Below are positions 1-8,629 of a DNA stretch of 31,104 nt, in pieces. This DNA is from a virus. The DNA is taken from positions 1 to 31,104 of IMG/VR virus record IMGVR_UViG_3300046363_000007; one strand, written 5' to 3'. A program made the position numbers and the translations under genes. Numbering within the stretch: the first letter of the stretch is position 1; every line of letters begins with the position of its first letter. The notes under the pieces were generated by a model. It was not told the DNA's origin, made no database searches, and saw nothing but the letters and a program-made list of their open reading frames with translations.

Positions 1-320
1 CTATAACGTATGCGGATGTAATGCGTCACGCACCATTAGATGTAGTGTTAGGGGCTATGGTTTTTTTTTACACTTTAGGGAACGACTTATTGAAAAGTAC
101 GATAAACTATTTGGAGGGGGAATCAGGAGGTGCAGAATATTCTGACCAAGCACAATTTGGAAAACGTTGGGGATGGTATTCAAGTATCTATGCTCTTGCT
201 CAAGGAAACGTTAGAAGATTTGATGAAGTTTCCAAGTTACCAATCACCCAAAGTTTAACTTGGCTAACATTTGAAAAGGAGAAAACAGAAATAGAAATGA
301 AATTAATAAATAAAAAATAA
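1..320 (+). CDS. Tail assembly chaperone-like protein, C-terminal part (5' truncated)
   Basis: The reading frame is open from base 3 and the first codons (I-T-Y-A-D-V) precede the first ATG at 21, so the true start lies outside the window. The 105 visible residues include a hydrophobic stretch PLDVVLGAMVFFYTLG followed by a charged C-terminus. From memory, Bacteroidota phage tail-assembly-type proteins end with a similar APL-x-V-x-LGA-x-VFFY segment; this is family recall, not a search. The N-terminal part is probably the frame starting at 30906 at the other window end (same strand, compatible frame). The stop overlaps the next ATG (TAATG), so the two are translationally coupled. The role in tail assembly is inferred from resemblance and from the tail genes downstream. 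Confidence 0.6.
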   Translation, partial: ITYADVMRHAPLDVVLGAMVFFYTLGNDLLKSTINYLEGESGGAEYSDQAQFGKRWGWYSSIYALAQGNVRRFDEVSKLPITQSLTWLTFEKEKTEIEMKLINKK

Positions 321-778
321 TGAAAGGATTTTACGAAATAAGTCAAGCAATCAAAAACCAATTAGATGATGATGCTTTTGTAAATACAGTTACCATTGGT
401 GATATATTTAAAATTGACTTAAACAAGCAAACGATATTCCCTTTGTCACATATAATGATTAATTCAGCAAACTATAATGGAAAAACTTTCAATTATAACG
501 TTTCTGTTTTGTGTATGGATATAGTAGATGAATCAAAAGAAGCTACTACTGATTTGTTCAGGGGTAATGACAACGAGCAAGATGTATTGCACACACAAGA
601 AATGGTTGCAAGAAGATTACTTGAAATGTTAAATAGAGGTGACTTATATGACGATGGTTTTCAATTAACTAATAATTCAGCTTCTATAGAATACTTTGTA
701 GATAGATTTGAAAATAAGATTGCTGGAGTTACTATGACATTTGATGTGATGACTTTTAACGATATGACTATTTGTTAA
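320..778 (+). CDS. Putative tail terminator/completion protein
   Basis: A 152-aa soluble protein with no signal or membrane segment. It starts with an amphipathic helix (FYEISQAIKNQL), then alternating beta-like segments, and ends DVMTFNDMTIC. I recall similar proteins in Bacteroidota siphophages, usually annotated as structural or hypothetical. Size, helix-then-beta pattern and position just ahead of tail genes fit a tail terminator or head-tail completion protein, but no catalytic or binding residues prove it. One-base overlaps at both ends (TAATG at 318-322 and at 776-780) show it is part of a tightly coupled operon. Confidence 0.5.
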   Translation: MKGFYEISQAIKNQLDDDAFVNTVTIGDIFKIDLNKQTIFPLSHIMINSANYNGKTFNYNVSVLCMDIVDESKEATTDLFRGNDNEQDVLHTQEMVARRLLEMLNRGDLYDDGFQLTNNSASIEYFVDRFENKIAGVTMTFDVMTFNDMTIC

Positions 779-1350
779 TGGATAACAAGTTAAATAATGT
801 TCAAGCAGTACTAACAAGGTTTAGGGATTTTGTTATTAGTGAAAGTAAAAAGAACTTAAACAAAGGTGGCAAATACGGAAGCTATAACAATACAAGTTCT
901 TTAAAGAATAGTCTTAAAGGTGAAATAGTATCTGAAGGAGATTTTTCTATTGTAGCTTTTAAAATGAATGATTACGGATATTATCAAGACCAAGGTGTTA
1001 AAGGTAAAAGTTCATCAGCAAAAGCTCCAAATAGTCCGTTTAGATTTGGTACAGGTACAGGTAAAAAAGGTGGTTTAACTAAAAGCATATTACAATGGGT
1101 ACAAGCGAAGAGGTTTCAATTCCGAAACAAAGTGAATGGAAAAAATACCAAGAAAGGGACTTTAATGAGTTATCAGCAGACCGCATATCTTATTTCTCGA
1201 AGTATTTTTCACAAAGGAATTAAACCAAGTTTATTCTTTACAAAACCTTTTGAAGCAGGATATAAGAAATACATAGATACAGACTTAATGAAGGCATTTA
1301 GTCAAGATATAGATACAATATTCGATTATAATTTAACAGATATAAAATGA
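778..1350 (+). CDS. Putative tail/neck morphogenesis protein
   Basis: A 190-aa basic protein. I prefer the ATG at 778, which overlaps the previous stop as TAATG, over an in-frame TTG at 772. The N-terminal 30 residues are helical, followed by a basic Gly/Ser-rich segment and a predicted helix-rich C-terminus (FFTKPFEAGYKKYIDTDLM). Basic proteins of about this size with a long N-terminal helix and location before tail genes are often head-tail joining proteins of the HK97 gp10 type, and that is my best guess. It overlaps the next gene by 4 bases (ATGA), indicating coupling. The function is inferred from context only. Confidence 0.45.
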   Translation: MDNKLNNVQAVLTRFRDFVISESKKNLNKGGKYGSYNNTSSLKNSLKGEIVSEGDFSIVAFKMNDYGYYQDQGVKGKSSSAKAPNSPFRFGTGTGKKGGLTKSILQWVQAKRFQFRNKVNGKNTKKGTLMSYQQTAYLISRSIFHKGIKPSLFFTKPFEAGYKKYIDTDLMKAFSQDIDTIFDYNLTDIK

Positions 1351-2405
1351 TAATATATTCAAGAAGTCCTTACTTCATAACAGTAAACGAATCAGCACAA
1401 GTAGGTTCTAAAATAGAATTAAGATTGTGGAATGGTACAGGTTCAGCACCTACACCTGCAACTTATACATTTAGTAAATCTATTGCAAGTTCAACTCAAA
1501 TAGAAAATGTCTATAACATAAGCCCTTTTGTAAAAGAATATATTGACAATGTAGCACCTAACTATGCTTCAGGTGAAACTGATTCTACTACTATGTGGGT
1601 TAACGTTCAAGTTAAACGATTTAAAGAAACTTCAGTAGGTACATATTCCTTATTAGACACTACAACTTATTTAGGAACTAATGGCTATACGCAATATTTA
1701 GATGGGTATAATTACACAAACGCATCAAATACTTTTATGTTATTGTCTGATAACTCAAAAGAAATTAGATATGATATTACCAAATCTATTCCTTATGTTA
1801 ACGTTTTAATAAGCCCTGAAAGTGGTGATGTTATAACTGCAACCTATAAAGATTTAAGAGGCAGAAATGAATTGGTATTTGGTTACACAGAAACAAAAGG
1901 AATGCTTAAAATACCATTGACAACTACAAGTGTAAAATATAATAAAGGTAACACGTTAACTATATCTTACAACGATAATGATTACGTTTATAATGTGATG
2001 CCAATATGTGAACCTAAATATTCACCAGTTATTTGTTCATTTATTAATCGCTTTGGTGGATGGCAATTTTTAACGTTCTTTAAGGCACAAACTAATAACA
2101 TTAATGTAACAGGTTCAAACTTTAACTTATTACAGGATTCGATTGATTACAATACTTCTAAAGGTCAAAGCAAATCATTTAACATTAACGGAAAACAATC
2201 GGTTAAATTAAGTTCAGGATTTGTACCTGAAAACTATTCTGATTTGATTCAAGATTTGCTATTAAGTGAAACAGTTTTATTAGATGGAAAACCTGTTGAA
2301 GTTAAAACACAAGCAACTACATTAAAGACTTCATTACAAGATAAAAATATCAATTACGAAATAGAATTTGATTACGCATTTAACTTAATTAACAACGTTA
2401 TTTAA
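1347..2405 (+). CDS. Large phage tail structural protein (unknown family)
   Basis: A 352-aa protein rich in Thr, Ser, Asn and Tyr with beta-strand-like alternation throughout and no enzyme motif. It opens MIIYSRSPYFITVNES, resembling proteins I recall from flavobacterial phages that lie just upstream of the large distal tail gene. It starts in an ATGA overlap with the previous gene and its TAA overlaps the ATG of the next (TAATG), so all three are probably made together. A role as a distal tail or baseplate component is inferred from composition and neighbourhood; an adhesin cannot be excluded. Confidence 0.5.
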   Translation: MIIYSRSPYFITVNESAQVGSKIELRLWNGTGSAPTPATYTFSKSIASSTQIENVYNISPFVKEYIDNVAPNYASGETDSTTMWVNVQVKRFKETSVGTYSLLDTTTYLGTNGYTQYLDGYNYTNASNTFMLLSDNSKEIRYDITKSIPYVNVLISPESGDVITATYKDLRGRNELVFGYTETKGMLKIPLTTTSVKYNKGNTLTISYNDNDYVYNVMPICEPKYSPVICSFINRFGGWQFLTFFKAQTNNINVTGSNFNLLQDSIDYNTSKGQSKSFNINGKQSVKLSSGFVPENYSDLIQDLLLSETVLLDGKPVEVKTQATTLKTSLQDKNINYEIEFDYAFNLINNVI

Positions 2406-4351
2406 TGGTAACAGTAGGATTATATATTTATATAGGCGGAATTGCTAAACGTGTTGAATTGTTTGATGATGAAAAAATTTCTATTACATCTTCAGTTCAA
2501 GACGTTTCTGATATTTCAAAATTAAGAACAGACTTCAGCCAATCTTTTACTGTACCTGCAAGTGATATAAATAATAAAGTATTTTCACATTGGTATAATA
2601 ATTCTATTGATGGTGGCTTTGACGCAAGAAAAAGAAAAGATGCCTATATTGAATTAGATACCATACCATTTAGAAAGGGTAAGATACAATTAGAAAAAGC
2701 TACTATTAAAAATGGTGTTCCTGAAAATTACACTATTACTTTCTTTGGTAGTTTGGTTTCTTTAAAAGATACATTTGCAAATAAGAAATTATTTGATTTA
2801 GATTTTAGTGATTATGATTTTACTTACACAGGTGGCGATGTAGTTGATAGAGTAAGTGGTGGTGTAACTAACGATGTTAAGTTTCCATTAATTACTTCAA
2901 ATAGGGTTTGGTCTGAAACAGGTACAACAGATAATATAACTACTTCAGGTGGTGCAATACTAACTTCTGAATTATTCCCTGCATTACGTTTAAGCAAAGT
3001 GTTTGATACTATAGAATCCAATTACGGAATTACATTTGAAGGTGACTTTTTAACTGATGAAAGGTTTACAAATGCTTTTTTATGGTTAAAGAATGCAGAA
3101 ACGTTTGTACCTAAAAGCGGATTGACAAAAATAGAATTTTCAACAAGTTCAGGATTCCCTGTTGCAAGTAGATGGTTTTTAGGTAGTACTTTAACATATA
3201 ATCAACCTGCTACATTTGCAAATTCATTTGTGGAACTAACTATTATAGCTGCTACTACAGGTATAGACTATTCAATATTGCTTTATAAAAATGGTTCATT
3301 ATTAAATACGTTCCCTGTTCCAAATAAAAACATTTCAACTAATGTATTCACACTATTAAACTTCACATCTAATTTACCTTCAAACGTTGGAAGTTATGAA
3401 TTTTATCTACAATCTGAAGCACCTTTAACATATGCAAATTCTTTAGTTGTAGCAGTTACAGGATTTAATTATGGTAACGCAAGTAAATCTTCATCTACTA
3501 CTTCAGGACTTGTAAATGTTTCTTCTTTTATGCCTGATATTAAAGTAGAAGATTTCTTTAGTGGTATTTTAAAGATGTTTAACCTGACTTGTATTAGTTA
3601 TGAGCAAAACGTTTATGAAATACAGGAATTAGAATCTTGGTATGCTGATGGTAATATAGAAGACATTACTCAATATGTTTTAAGTGACGATGTTTCTATT
3701 GACAGATTGCAATCATATAAAAAAATAAATTTCAAGTATGAAAAGTCTGAATCATTTATGAATGTGGCTTTTGCTTCAAATAACGGAACGCAATATGGTG
3801 ATTTATTAGCTGATTTAGATGCAGATGGTGGTGAATATGGTGTATCATTACCTTTTGAAAACTTGTTATTTAATAAATTAACAGGACAGAATCTTCAGGT
3901 AGGATATGCGTTAAAACAAGACTTTAAAAATTACCAAACTAAACCTGTAATACTATATGACTATAACACATTACAAACTTGTAACTTTTATTTGAAATAT
4001 GATACGACTACAACAAATGTAACTAATTACAATTGCTTTGGTCAAGATACTTTAATAGGTTCTACAAATTATAGTTTAAATTTTGGTAGTGAAATTAGTT
4101 CTTTATTATTGACACCAATAGACAATAGTTTGTATAACGTTTATTATTATAATTATTTAAGTAATATATATAATGTTAAATCAAGAAAGTACACATTTAA
4201 ATGTCAGTTCCCAATTAGTTTACTAACTAAATTAAGATTGAACGATAGGGTAATTATACGTGATACAAGGTATTTGATTGATAATATGAATTTTGATTTA
4301 ACAAGCGGTGAAGTTAGTTTAACACTAATAAACGATTTTAGAATACTATGA
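2405..4351 (+). CDS. Large tail/baseplate structural protein, possible hub
   Basis: A 648-aa protein, the second-largest product in the tail block. The N-terminus (GLYIYIGGIAKRVELFDDEK) and the segment TDFSQSFTVPAS (about residues 42-53) are features I associate with a conserved Bacteroidota phage family near the tape measure gene. The rest is beta-rich with many Asn, Thr and Tyr. The C-terminal 100 residues (RLNDRVIIRDTRYLIDNMNF) resemble the compact beta domain found at the end of tail hub proteins. A distal tail or baseplate hub role is likely but not shown by any catalytic residue. It overlaps the following 49-aa gene by 4 bases (ATGA). Confidence 0.5.
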   Translation: MVTVGLYIYIGGIAKRVELFDDEKISITSSVQDVSDISKLRTDFSQSFTVPASDINNKVFSHWYNNSIDGGFDARKRKDAYIELDTIPFRKGKIQLEKATIKNGVPENYTITFFGSLVSLKDTFANKKLFDLDFSDYDFTYTGGDVVDRVSGGVTNDVKFPLITSNRVWSETGTTDNITTSGGAILTSELFPALRLSKVFDTIESNYGITFEGDFLTDERFTNAFLWLKNAETFVPKSGLTKIEFSTSSGFPVASRWFLGSTLTYNQPATFANSFVELTIIAATTGIDYSILLYKNGSLLNTFPVPNKNISTNVFTLLNFTSNLPSNVGSYEFYLQSEAPLTYANSLVVAVTGFNYGNASKSSSTTSGLVNVSSFMPDIKVEDFFSGILKMFNLTCISYEQNVYEIQELESWYADGNIEDITQYVLSDDVSIDRLQSYKKINFKYEKSESFMNVAFASNNGTQYGDLLADLDADGGEYGVSLPFENLLFNKLTGQNLQVGYALKQDFKNYQTKPVILYDYNTLQTCNFYLKYDTTTTNVTNYNCFGQDTLIGSTNYSLNFGSEISSLLLTPIDNSLYNVYYYNYLSNIYNVKSRKYTFKCQFPISLLTKLRLNDRVIIRDTRYLIDNMNFDLTSGEVSLTLINDFRIL

Positions 4352-4497
4352 TAAAAGAAATATTGAATCTGTTAATGTTAGATAATCATTACGGGCAAAG
4401 TGAAACTATAGAAATAGCTAAAGGTAAATACGAATTACCTAATAGTTGGGCAAAAGGATTTAACCAAATAAAAAGATACATTAAATGGCAGAAATAA
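4348..4497 (+). CDS. Small unknown protein between tail hub-like and tape measure genes
   Basis: A 49-aa ORF starting in an ATGA overlap with the upstream gene and ending 13 bases inside the tape measure gene. The start MIKEILNLLMLDNHYG and end NQIKRYIKWQK give one hydrophobic helix and a basic tail. Without it there would be a 133-base gap in an otherwise gap-free operon, and both of its ends overlap neighbours in the usual style of this phage, which supports real translation. I do not recognise the family. Its position before the tape measure recalls small tail assembly factors, but that is only positional. Confidence 0.6.
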   Translation: MIKEILNLLMLDNHYGQSETIEIAKGKYELPNSWAKGFNQIKRYIKWQK

Positions 4498-6419
4498 AAA
4501 CAATAGAACTTCATATTAAATCAAACGTAGATACTGCATCTAAAGAATTTGATAATTTTGCGAAGTCCATAAAAGCAGTAGATAAATCTGCTACAAATTT
4601 AGATGCCACTTTTGAAGAAGTTTATGGTGACTTACAGCCATTAACTACGAGAATGGGTGAAGCTGAAGATAGGCTTTACGAATTAGCTTTAGCAGGTAAG
4701 CAAGGAACACAAGAATTTAAAGATTTGTTGACATCTGTAGGTAACTATAGAAAGGTTCAAATTCAAACTGATATGGTTGTAGACAATGCTGCAACTACAA
4801 TGAGCCAAAAATTAACAGGTTCATTAAATGCTGCTGCGGGTGGATTTGCATTAGTTCAAGGTTCAATGGCTTTATTTGGAGCTGAATCTGAAGATGTAGA
4901 ACAAGCTATATTGAAAGTGCAATCTGCAATGGCTATTAGTCAAGGTGTAGAAACTATTAGAGAGGGTGCAAAAAGTGTTCAAGCATTAGGTGCTGCAATA
5001 CGTTCTACAACTGTATTCCAAAAAGCTGCTGCTGCTGCACAATATGTTTGGAACGCTGCAATGGCTGCTAATCCTATTGGTATTGTAGTAGCTTCTATTG
5101 CTGCATTATTAGTTGGTGGATATAAGCTTATTAAATTCTTTAAAGATTCATCTGATGCAAATGAAAAAGCAGCTTCTGCTACTATAAAAAATACAAATGC
5201 TTTAAAACAGCAAAGTATTTCTGCTGCACAAAGTTCTAATAAGTTAAAAACTTACAATGACCAACAGTATGCAATGGCTCAAGCTTCAGGTGCATCAAAT
5301 GAAGAGTTAAGAAAGTTAGCTTTAAAACACAAAGAAGAAGAAATTGCTTTAAATAAAAAGAATACTGTATTAGCACAAAGTACTTTTTTAAGACAAAGAG
5401 ATACTTTAGCGGCTTTAAAAAATTCAGGAGCAAGTGATGAAGTAATTGCTAATCAAGAGAAGCTTACACAAGAAACTTATAAATCATTTAAAAAGCAAAA
5501 TGAAATACTTTCTAACTCTTATAAAGAACGTGCTGCGTTAAGAAATTCAAGTAAGGTTGGAGAAGTTGCTGATGAAAAAGCAAGATTAGATGAAATAAGA
5601 GAAAAAAATAAAACTGCTTATGAAAAAAGATTAGAAGACCAAAAAGAAGCAGCTAAAAAAGCTAAAGAAGAAAGAGAAAAAGCAGCACAAGAAGAACGTG
5701 ACTTTTTTATTGGAATAGAAAATGCTAATAGAGAAAGAAGAGTTTCTGAAGCTTTAGCTAAAGAAGAATCAAATGCAAAAGTTTTAGAAGCAGGAACTGC
5801 TGATGCTGATAGATTAAATGCAGAAGATGAGAATAATAAAAAAAGAAGTCTTGATAATATAGCAAGAGAAGAAGCTGAAGCTAAAGCAAAAACAGCTATT
5901 AGAATGAGAGCTTTAGATGACTTGACAAGTATATTTGGTGCTGAATCAAGAATTGGAAAAGCTTTTTTAATTGCTAAACAATTATTACAAGCTAGAGAAT
6001 TAGCTATGGAGATTTCGAAAACCATAACTTTTTCTACACAAGCTGCTGCTCGTTCTACAGTAGCTGTTGCTGAAGGAACTGCTCAAACTGCTAAAATAGG
6101 TTTCCCACAAAACATACCAATGTTAATAGGATATGCTGCACAAGCAGCGGGAATATTTGGAGCAATTCGTTCGGCTGTTAAGAGTGCAAAATCATCTGTA
6201 GCTTTACCATCAATGCCTTCTATATCTGAAGGTAGTATGTCAAGTTCACCTGCTTCAGTTGCTCCTTCATTTAACGTAGTAGGTACTTCAGGACAAAATC
6301 AAATTGCACAAAGTTTAGGCAATCAAGCACCTGTTAAAGCTTATGTAGTATCAGGTGATGTAACTACTGCACAAAGCTTAGATAGAAATATTGTTAACAC
6401 TGCTACATTAGGTAATTAA
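4485..6419 (+). CDS. Tail tape measure protein
   Basis: A 644-aa, Ala/Lys/Glu-rich, largely helical protein. It has a hydrophobic stretch near residues 195-220 (NPIGIVVASIAALLVGGYKL) typical of the membrane-active part of tape measure proteins, a long charged coiled-coil-like region (about 370-470, AAKKAKEEREKAAQEERD), and a second Ala-rich hydrophobic stretch near 545-565. Tape measures set siphovirus tail length at roughly 0.15 nm per residue, suggesting a tail near 100 nm. It is short for the family, consistent with a small phage. It follows the tail assembly genes as usual. The minus-strand ORF opposite 5618-6025 is a shadow of the coiled coil. Confidence 0.85.
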   Translation: MAEIKTIELHIKSNVDTASKEFDNFAKSIKAVDKSATNLDATFEEVYGDLQPLTTRMGEAEDRLYELALAGKQGTQEFKDLLTSVGNYRKVQIQTDMVVDNAATTMSQKLTGSLNAAAGGFALVQGSMALFGAESEDVEQAILKVQSAMAISQGVETIREGAKSVQALGAAIRSTTVFQKAAAAAQYVWNAAMAANPIGIVVASIAALLVGGYKLIKFFKDSSDANEKAASATIKNTNALKQQSISAAQSSNKLKTYNDQQYAMAQASGASNEELRKLALKHKEEEIALNKKNTVLAQSTFLRQRDTLAALKNSGASDEVIANQEKLTQETYKSFKKQNEILSNSYKERAALRNSSKVGEVADEKARLDEIREKNKTAYEKRLEDQKEAAKKAKEEREKAAQEERDFFIGIENANRERRVSEALAKEESNAKVLEAGTADADRLNAEDENNKKRSLDNIAREEAEAKAKTAIRMRALDDLTSIFGAESRIGKAFLIAKQLLQARELAMEISKTITFSTQAAARSTVAVAEGTAQTAKIGFPQNIPMLIGYAAQAAGIFGAIRSAVKSAKSSVALPSMPSISEGSMSSSPASVAPSFNVVGTSGQNQIAQSLGNQAPVKAYVVSGDVTTAQSLDRNIVNTATLGN

Positions 6420-6456
6420 CAAAAACCAAATAATTTAATTTATAAATAAAAATAAA

Positions 6457-7041
6457 ATGCGAATAGTAGAATTAATAATAGACGAAAAAGAAGACTTAAG
6501 TGGTGTTGAAGCTATTTCAGTTGTAGAATTCCCTGCAATAGAAGAAAACTTTATAGCACTTAACCAACAATTACAACTTGCAAAAGTGGATGATGAAAAA
6601 CGTATCTTAATGGGTGCTGCTTTAATTCCAAACAAAAATATTTACAGACGTAATGGTGAAGATGAATATTATATTTTCTTTTCAGATGCAACTGTAAAAA
6701 AAGCAAGTGAATTATTCTTAATGAATAGCAACCAAAACAACGCTACATTAGAACACCAAAAAAAGATAAATGATTTGTCTGTAGTTGAATCTTGGATTGT
6801 AGAAGATACTGAAATGGATAAATCTAAAAAGTATGGTTTAAATGCACCAGTAGGAACTTGGATGGTTTCAATGAAAGTAAACAATGATACTATTTGGAAT
6901 GACTTTGTAAAAACAGGTAAAGTAAAAGGTTTTTCTATTGAAGGATATTTTGCAGACAAATTAGAAATGAGTTTGCAAAAAGAACAAGAAGAAGAATTGT
7001 TAACTAAAATAAAAGAAATAATTGTTAAATATAATAAATAA
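6457..7041 (+). CDS. XkdF-type phage head maturation serine protease
   Basis: A 194-aa protein matching the XkdF/prohead protease pattern. His100 lies in ATLEHQKKINDLSVVESW, and the likely nucleophile Ser160 lies in KVKGFSIEGYF; the spacing of about 60 residues and the VESWIVED segment between them are characteristic. Such proteases cleave the scaffold and sometimes the capsid N-terminus during head maturation. It precedes the scaffold-like and capsid genes, though a 60-aa gene and a minus-strand HNH gene now lie between. The start is the ATG at 6457 behind an A-rich leader (TAAATAAAAATAAA), the form common to several head genes here. Start and stop are intact. Confidence 0.85.
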   Translation: MRIVELIIDEKEDLSGVEAISVVEFPAIEENFIALNQQLQLAKVDDEKRILMGAALIPNKNIYRRNGEDEYYIFFSDATVKKASELFLMNSNQNNATLEHQKKINDLSVVESWIVEDTEMDKSKKYGLNAPVGTWMVSMKVNNDTIWNDFVKTGKVKGFSIEGYFADKLEMSLQKEQEEELLTKIKEIIVKYNK

Positions 7042-7045
7042 AATA

Positions 7046-7228
7046 ATGGGTAAATCAACAAGTCCAAAGGGCGGTAACAGGGGTTGTCTTGGTAAAGACG
7101 GAAAATATGCAATTGAAAATTGTGATGGCGAATTACAATCACAAGGAATTGGTAGCACAGTTCAACAAGGTGGTGCTACAGTAACTGTAGTAGATGGTGT
7201 AAAAACTATTGTTAGAAGTAACGGCTAA
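7046..7228 (+). CDS. Small Gly-rich unknown phage protein
   Basis: A 60-aa protein, MGKSTSPKGGNRGCLGKDG..., Gly-rich with two Cys and no membrane segment. I chose the ATG at 7046, four bases after the protease stop, over an in-frame TTG at 7022 that lies inside the protease gene. I recall similar Gly/Lys-rich small proteins near the protease gene of flavobacterial phages but know no function. A hairpin terminator directly follows, so it is the last gene of the tail-protease transcript before the inserted minus-strand HNH gene. Confidence 0.6.
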   Translation: MGKSTSPKGGNRGCLGKDGKYAIENCDGELQSQGIGSTVQQGGATVTVVDGVKTIVRSNG

Positions 7229-7235
7229 AACATAT

Positions 7236-7266
7236 AAAGGGTAGTTATTAGCTACCCTTTTTTTTA
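7236..7266 (+). terminator. Rho-independent terminator after the 60-aa gene
   Basis: GGGTAG (7239-7244) and CTACCC (7252-7257) form a stem extended by the flanking A and T bases, with a 7-base loop, followed by eight T at 7258-7265. It sits between the convergent 60-aa gene and the HNH gene. In the minus direction the T run is short (TTTATAT), so it acts mainly on + strand transcripts. Confidence 0.8.
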
Positions 7267-7267
7267 T

Positions 7268-8008
7268 TTAATATTTAGAACTTTTTTCAAGATTGTCTTT
7301 TGCCCATAATGGTTGAAAATTGGTATAGTGATTTAACTTAACTACTTCTTCTTCAGTAGTTGCTAACGCTAAAGGTTTTATGTGGTCTAAATGCCATTTA
7401 CCATAGTTTTCAAAATTCATATCTTTAATAAATTTACTTTCTATATAATCTCGAAATTCATTTAAAGTACATCCAAGTATTTCTTCTGATTTTAATTTCT
7501 TTTTCCAATTACTTCCTTTTCTTCTTTTAAAACTATCACTAATTAAAGTTCTAACGTTTCCTTTAAATCTAAAAATATGGTCAATTCTTTTTCTATGTTT
7601 TTGTTGAATAGTATTTTTATGTGAAGAAATAGTTTTTTCGCCAATATATTTTCTACAACTTTTACAAACATTAACTACTACTTCTTTTTTAGAAAATAAT
7701 ACTTCTATATCGTTTATACATCTTTCAGTATTACAACAAACACATTGAAATATATAATAATTTTCCATTAAGTATAATCTAAATCCAAATTCAGTACCAC
7801 CTTTTTTTAAGTGCTTTTTAAACAAAGTTAAAATTTCATCTAAATATTCTTGCTTTATATGTTTAGGTATATTTATTCTGTTTTTATATTGTAAGTTTTT
7901 AAGCTTGTTCTGTTCTCTAACAAATATTTTATCATATTGATAATCCCAATCTACTTTGTTGTATAGATTATCAAGCTTTGTTAAATTTTCTTTTTTAGGT
8001 AAATACAT
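7268..8008 (-). CDS. HNH homing-type endonuclease (copy 1)
   Basis: A 246-aa protein on the minus strand, the only clear minus-strand gene in the window. It has two CxxC pairs (CVCC and CKSC) like a zinc ribbon, then a C-terminal HNH nuclease domain with NYGKWHLDHIKPLAL (the DH pair of the active site) and NHYTNFQPLWAKDN (the later Asn and ligand residues). The C-terminal 60 residues are very similar to the HNH gene at 20835. I chose ATG at 8008; an in-frame TTG at 8047 lies in a structured leader. Free-standing HNH genes of this kind cut phage DNA lacking them and spread by repair. It carries its own promoter and leader (8134-8009). Confidence 0.88.
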   Translation of the reverse strand: MYLPKKENLTKLDNLYNKVDWDYQYDKIFVREQNKLKNLQYKNRINIPKHIKQEYLDEILTLFKKHLKKGGTEFGFRLYLMENYYIFQCVCCNTERCINDIEVLFSKKEVVVNVCKSCRKYIGEKTISSHKNTIQQKHRKRIDHIFRFKGNVRTLISDSFKRRKGSNWKKKLKSEEILGCTLNEFRDYIESKFIKDMNFENYGKWHLDHIKPLALATTEEEVVKLNHYTNFQPLWAKDNLEKSSKY

Positions 8009-8012
8009 ATTT

Positions 8013-8090
8013 AAAAAATAAAAAACCCCCTCTAATAGTACCGCCAAGTAAACTAAAAGAGAGGGAATAATAATATTTTAATCTTGGCGG
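8013..8090 (-). promoter_or_regulatory. Structured leader of the HNH gene: interleaved stems and U-run
   Basis: Two inverted repeats interleave in the minus-strand transcript: CCGCCAAG (8090-8083) with CTTGGCGG (8048-8041), 8 bp, and CCCTCT (8065-8060) with AGAGGG (8033-8028), 6 bp. Loops are 17, 11 and 7 bases. This is H-type pseudoknot topology. The second stem is followed by GG and two runs of six T just before the start codon at 8008, so it could alternatively act as a terminator (attenuator). The pairing is exact; the function is inferred. Confidence 0.55.
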
Positions 8091-8101
8091 ATTTATATAT
8101 G

Positions 8102-8134
8102 CAAATATATAACAAATAACTTAAAATATAACAA
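8102..8134 (-). promoter_or_regulatory. Bacteroidota-type promoter for the HNH gene
   Basis: On the minus strand TTG (8134-8132), 22 bases, then TATATTTG (8109-8102) match the Bacteroidota -33/-7 promoter form TTG-N17-23-TANNTTTG. Transcription would start near 8096 and give a leader of about 90 bases containing the interleaved stems. It lets the inserted gene be expressed independently of the opposing late operon. Confidence 0.6.
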
Positions 8135-8194
8135 ACTTTTTTTATTTTATTATAAAGATATTAATATTAATAAATATTTTAAAAATTAATTACA

Positions 8195-8614
8195 ATGAGC
8201 GAACAAAAAACGGTTTTCAACAAACTTTGGAAATCAAACAGTACAAAACTTGCTTCACAAAAAGTTGAGTTAGCAAATTTAAAAGATTTACAATCTGCAT
8301 CTGCTAAAGTAACAAAAGATTTATCTGCAGGTCAAAAATATAAAGACCAATTAGATAAGTTAAAAAATGAAGCTTCTACTTTAGCTAAAAAATTCAATGA
8401 GTTTTCTGCAAGTGCAAAAACAGGAATGCCTTTATCAGCTAATTTATGGTCTATGATAAAAGAAATTGAGAATGCAGCAAAAGAATTAGGATTAGACGCT
8501 TCTAACACACCTGTTGTTCAAGATGCAAGAATGACTATGACTGCTTGGGAAGAATGGAAAAAAGAAGTTGCTGATATGGCTACTGAATCTGCTGAATACG
8601 CAAAAAGATTTTAA
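8195..8614 (+). CDS. Helical unknown protein of the head operon
   Basis: A 139-aa Ala/Lys-rich, almost entirely helical protein (for example LKDLQSASAKVTKDLSAGQ and SGLDASNTPVVQDARM-like helix breaks). There is no enzyme motif, signal or membrane segment. It lies between the protease and the scaffold-like gene, so a scaffold, internal head or decoration role is possible. It is preceded by a 180-base AT-rich stretch containing the divergent HNH promoter; I see no clear + strand TANNTTTG box before it, so how it is transcribed past the terminator at 7236 is unclear. I do not recognise the family. Confidence 0.6.
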   Translation: MSEQKTVFNKLWKSNSTKLASQKVELANLKDLQSASAKVTKDLSAGQKYKDQLDKLKNEASTLAKKFNEFSASAKTGMPLSANLWSMIKEIENAAKELGLDASNTPVVQDARMTMTAWEEWKKEVADMATESAEYAKRF

Positions 8615-8629
8615 TTTAAATAAATAAAA

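Noticed and set aside
308-322. Possible -1 frameshift site (T followed by AAAAAA) joining the tail-assembly protein to the next gene
   Set aside because: A -1 slip would fuse the two frames, as in some tail chaperones, but the heptamer is imperfect and the TAATG overlap explains coupling more simply.
5618-6025. A 135-aa minus-strand ORF opposite the tape measure gene
   Set aside because: It mirrors the Lys/Glu/Ala coiled-coil codons of the tape measure gene and has no leader or motif of its own.
6669-7142. A 157-aa minus-strand ORF opposite the protease gene
   Set aside because: Composition is that of a shadow frame, and the + strand protease motifs are well conserved.
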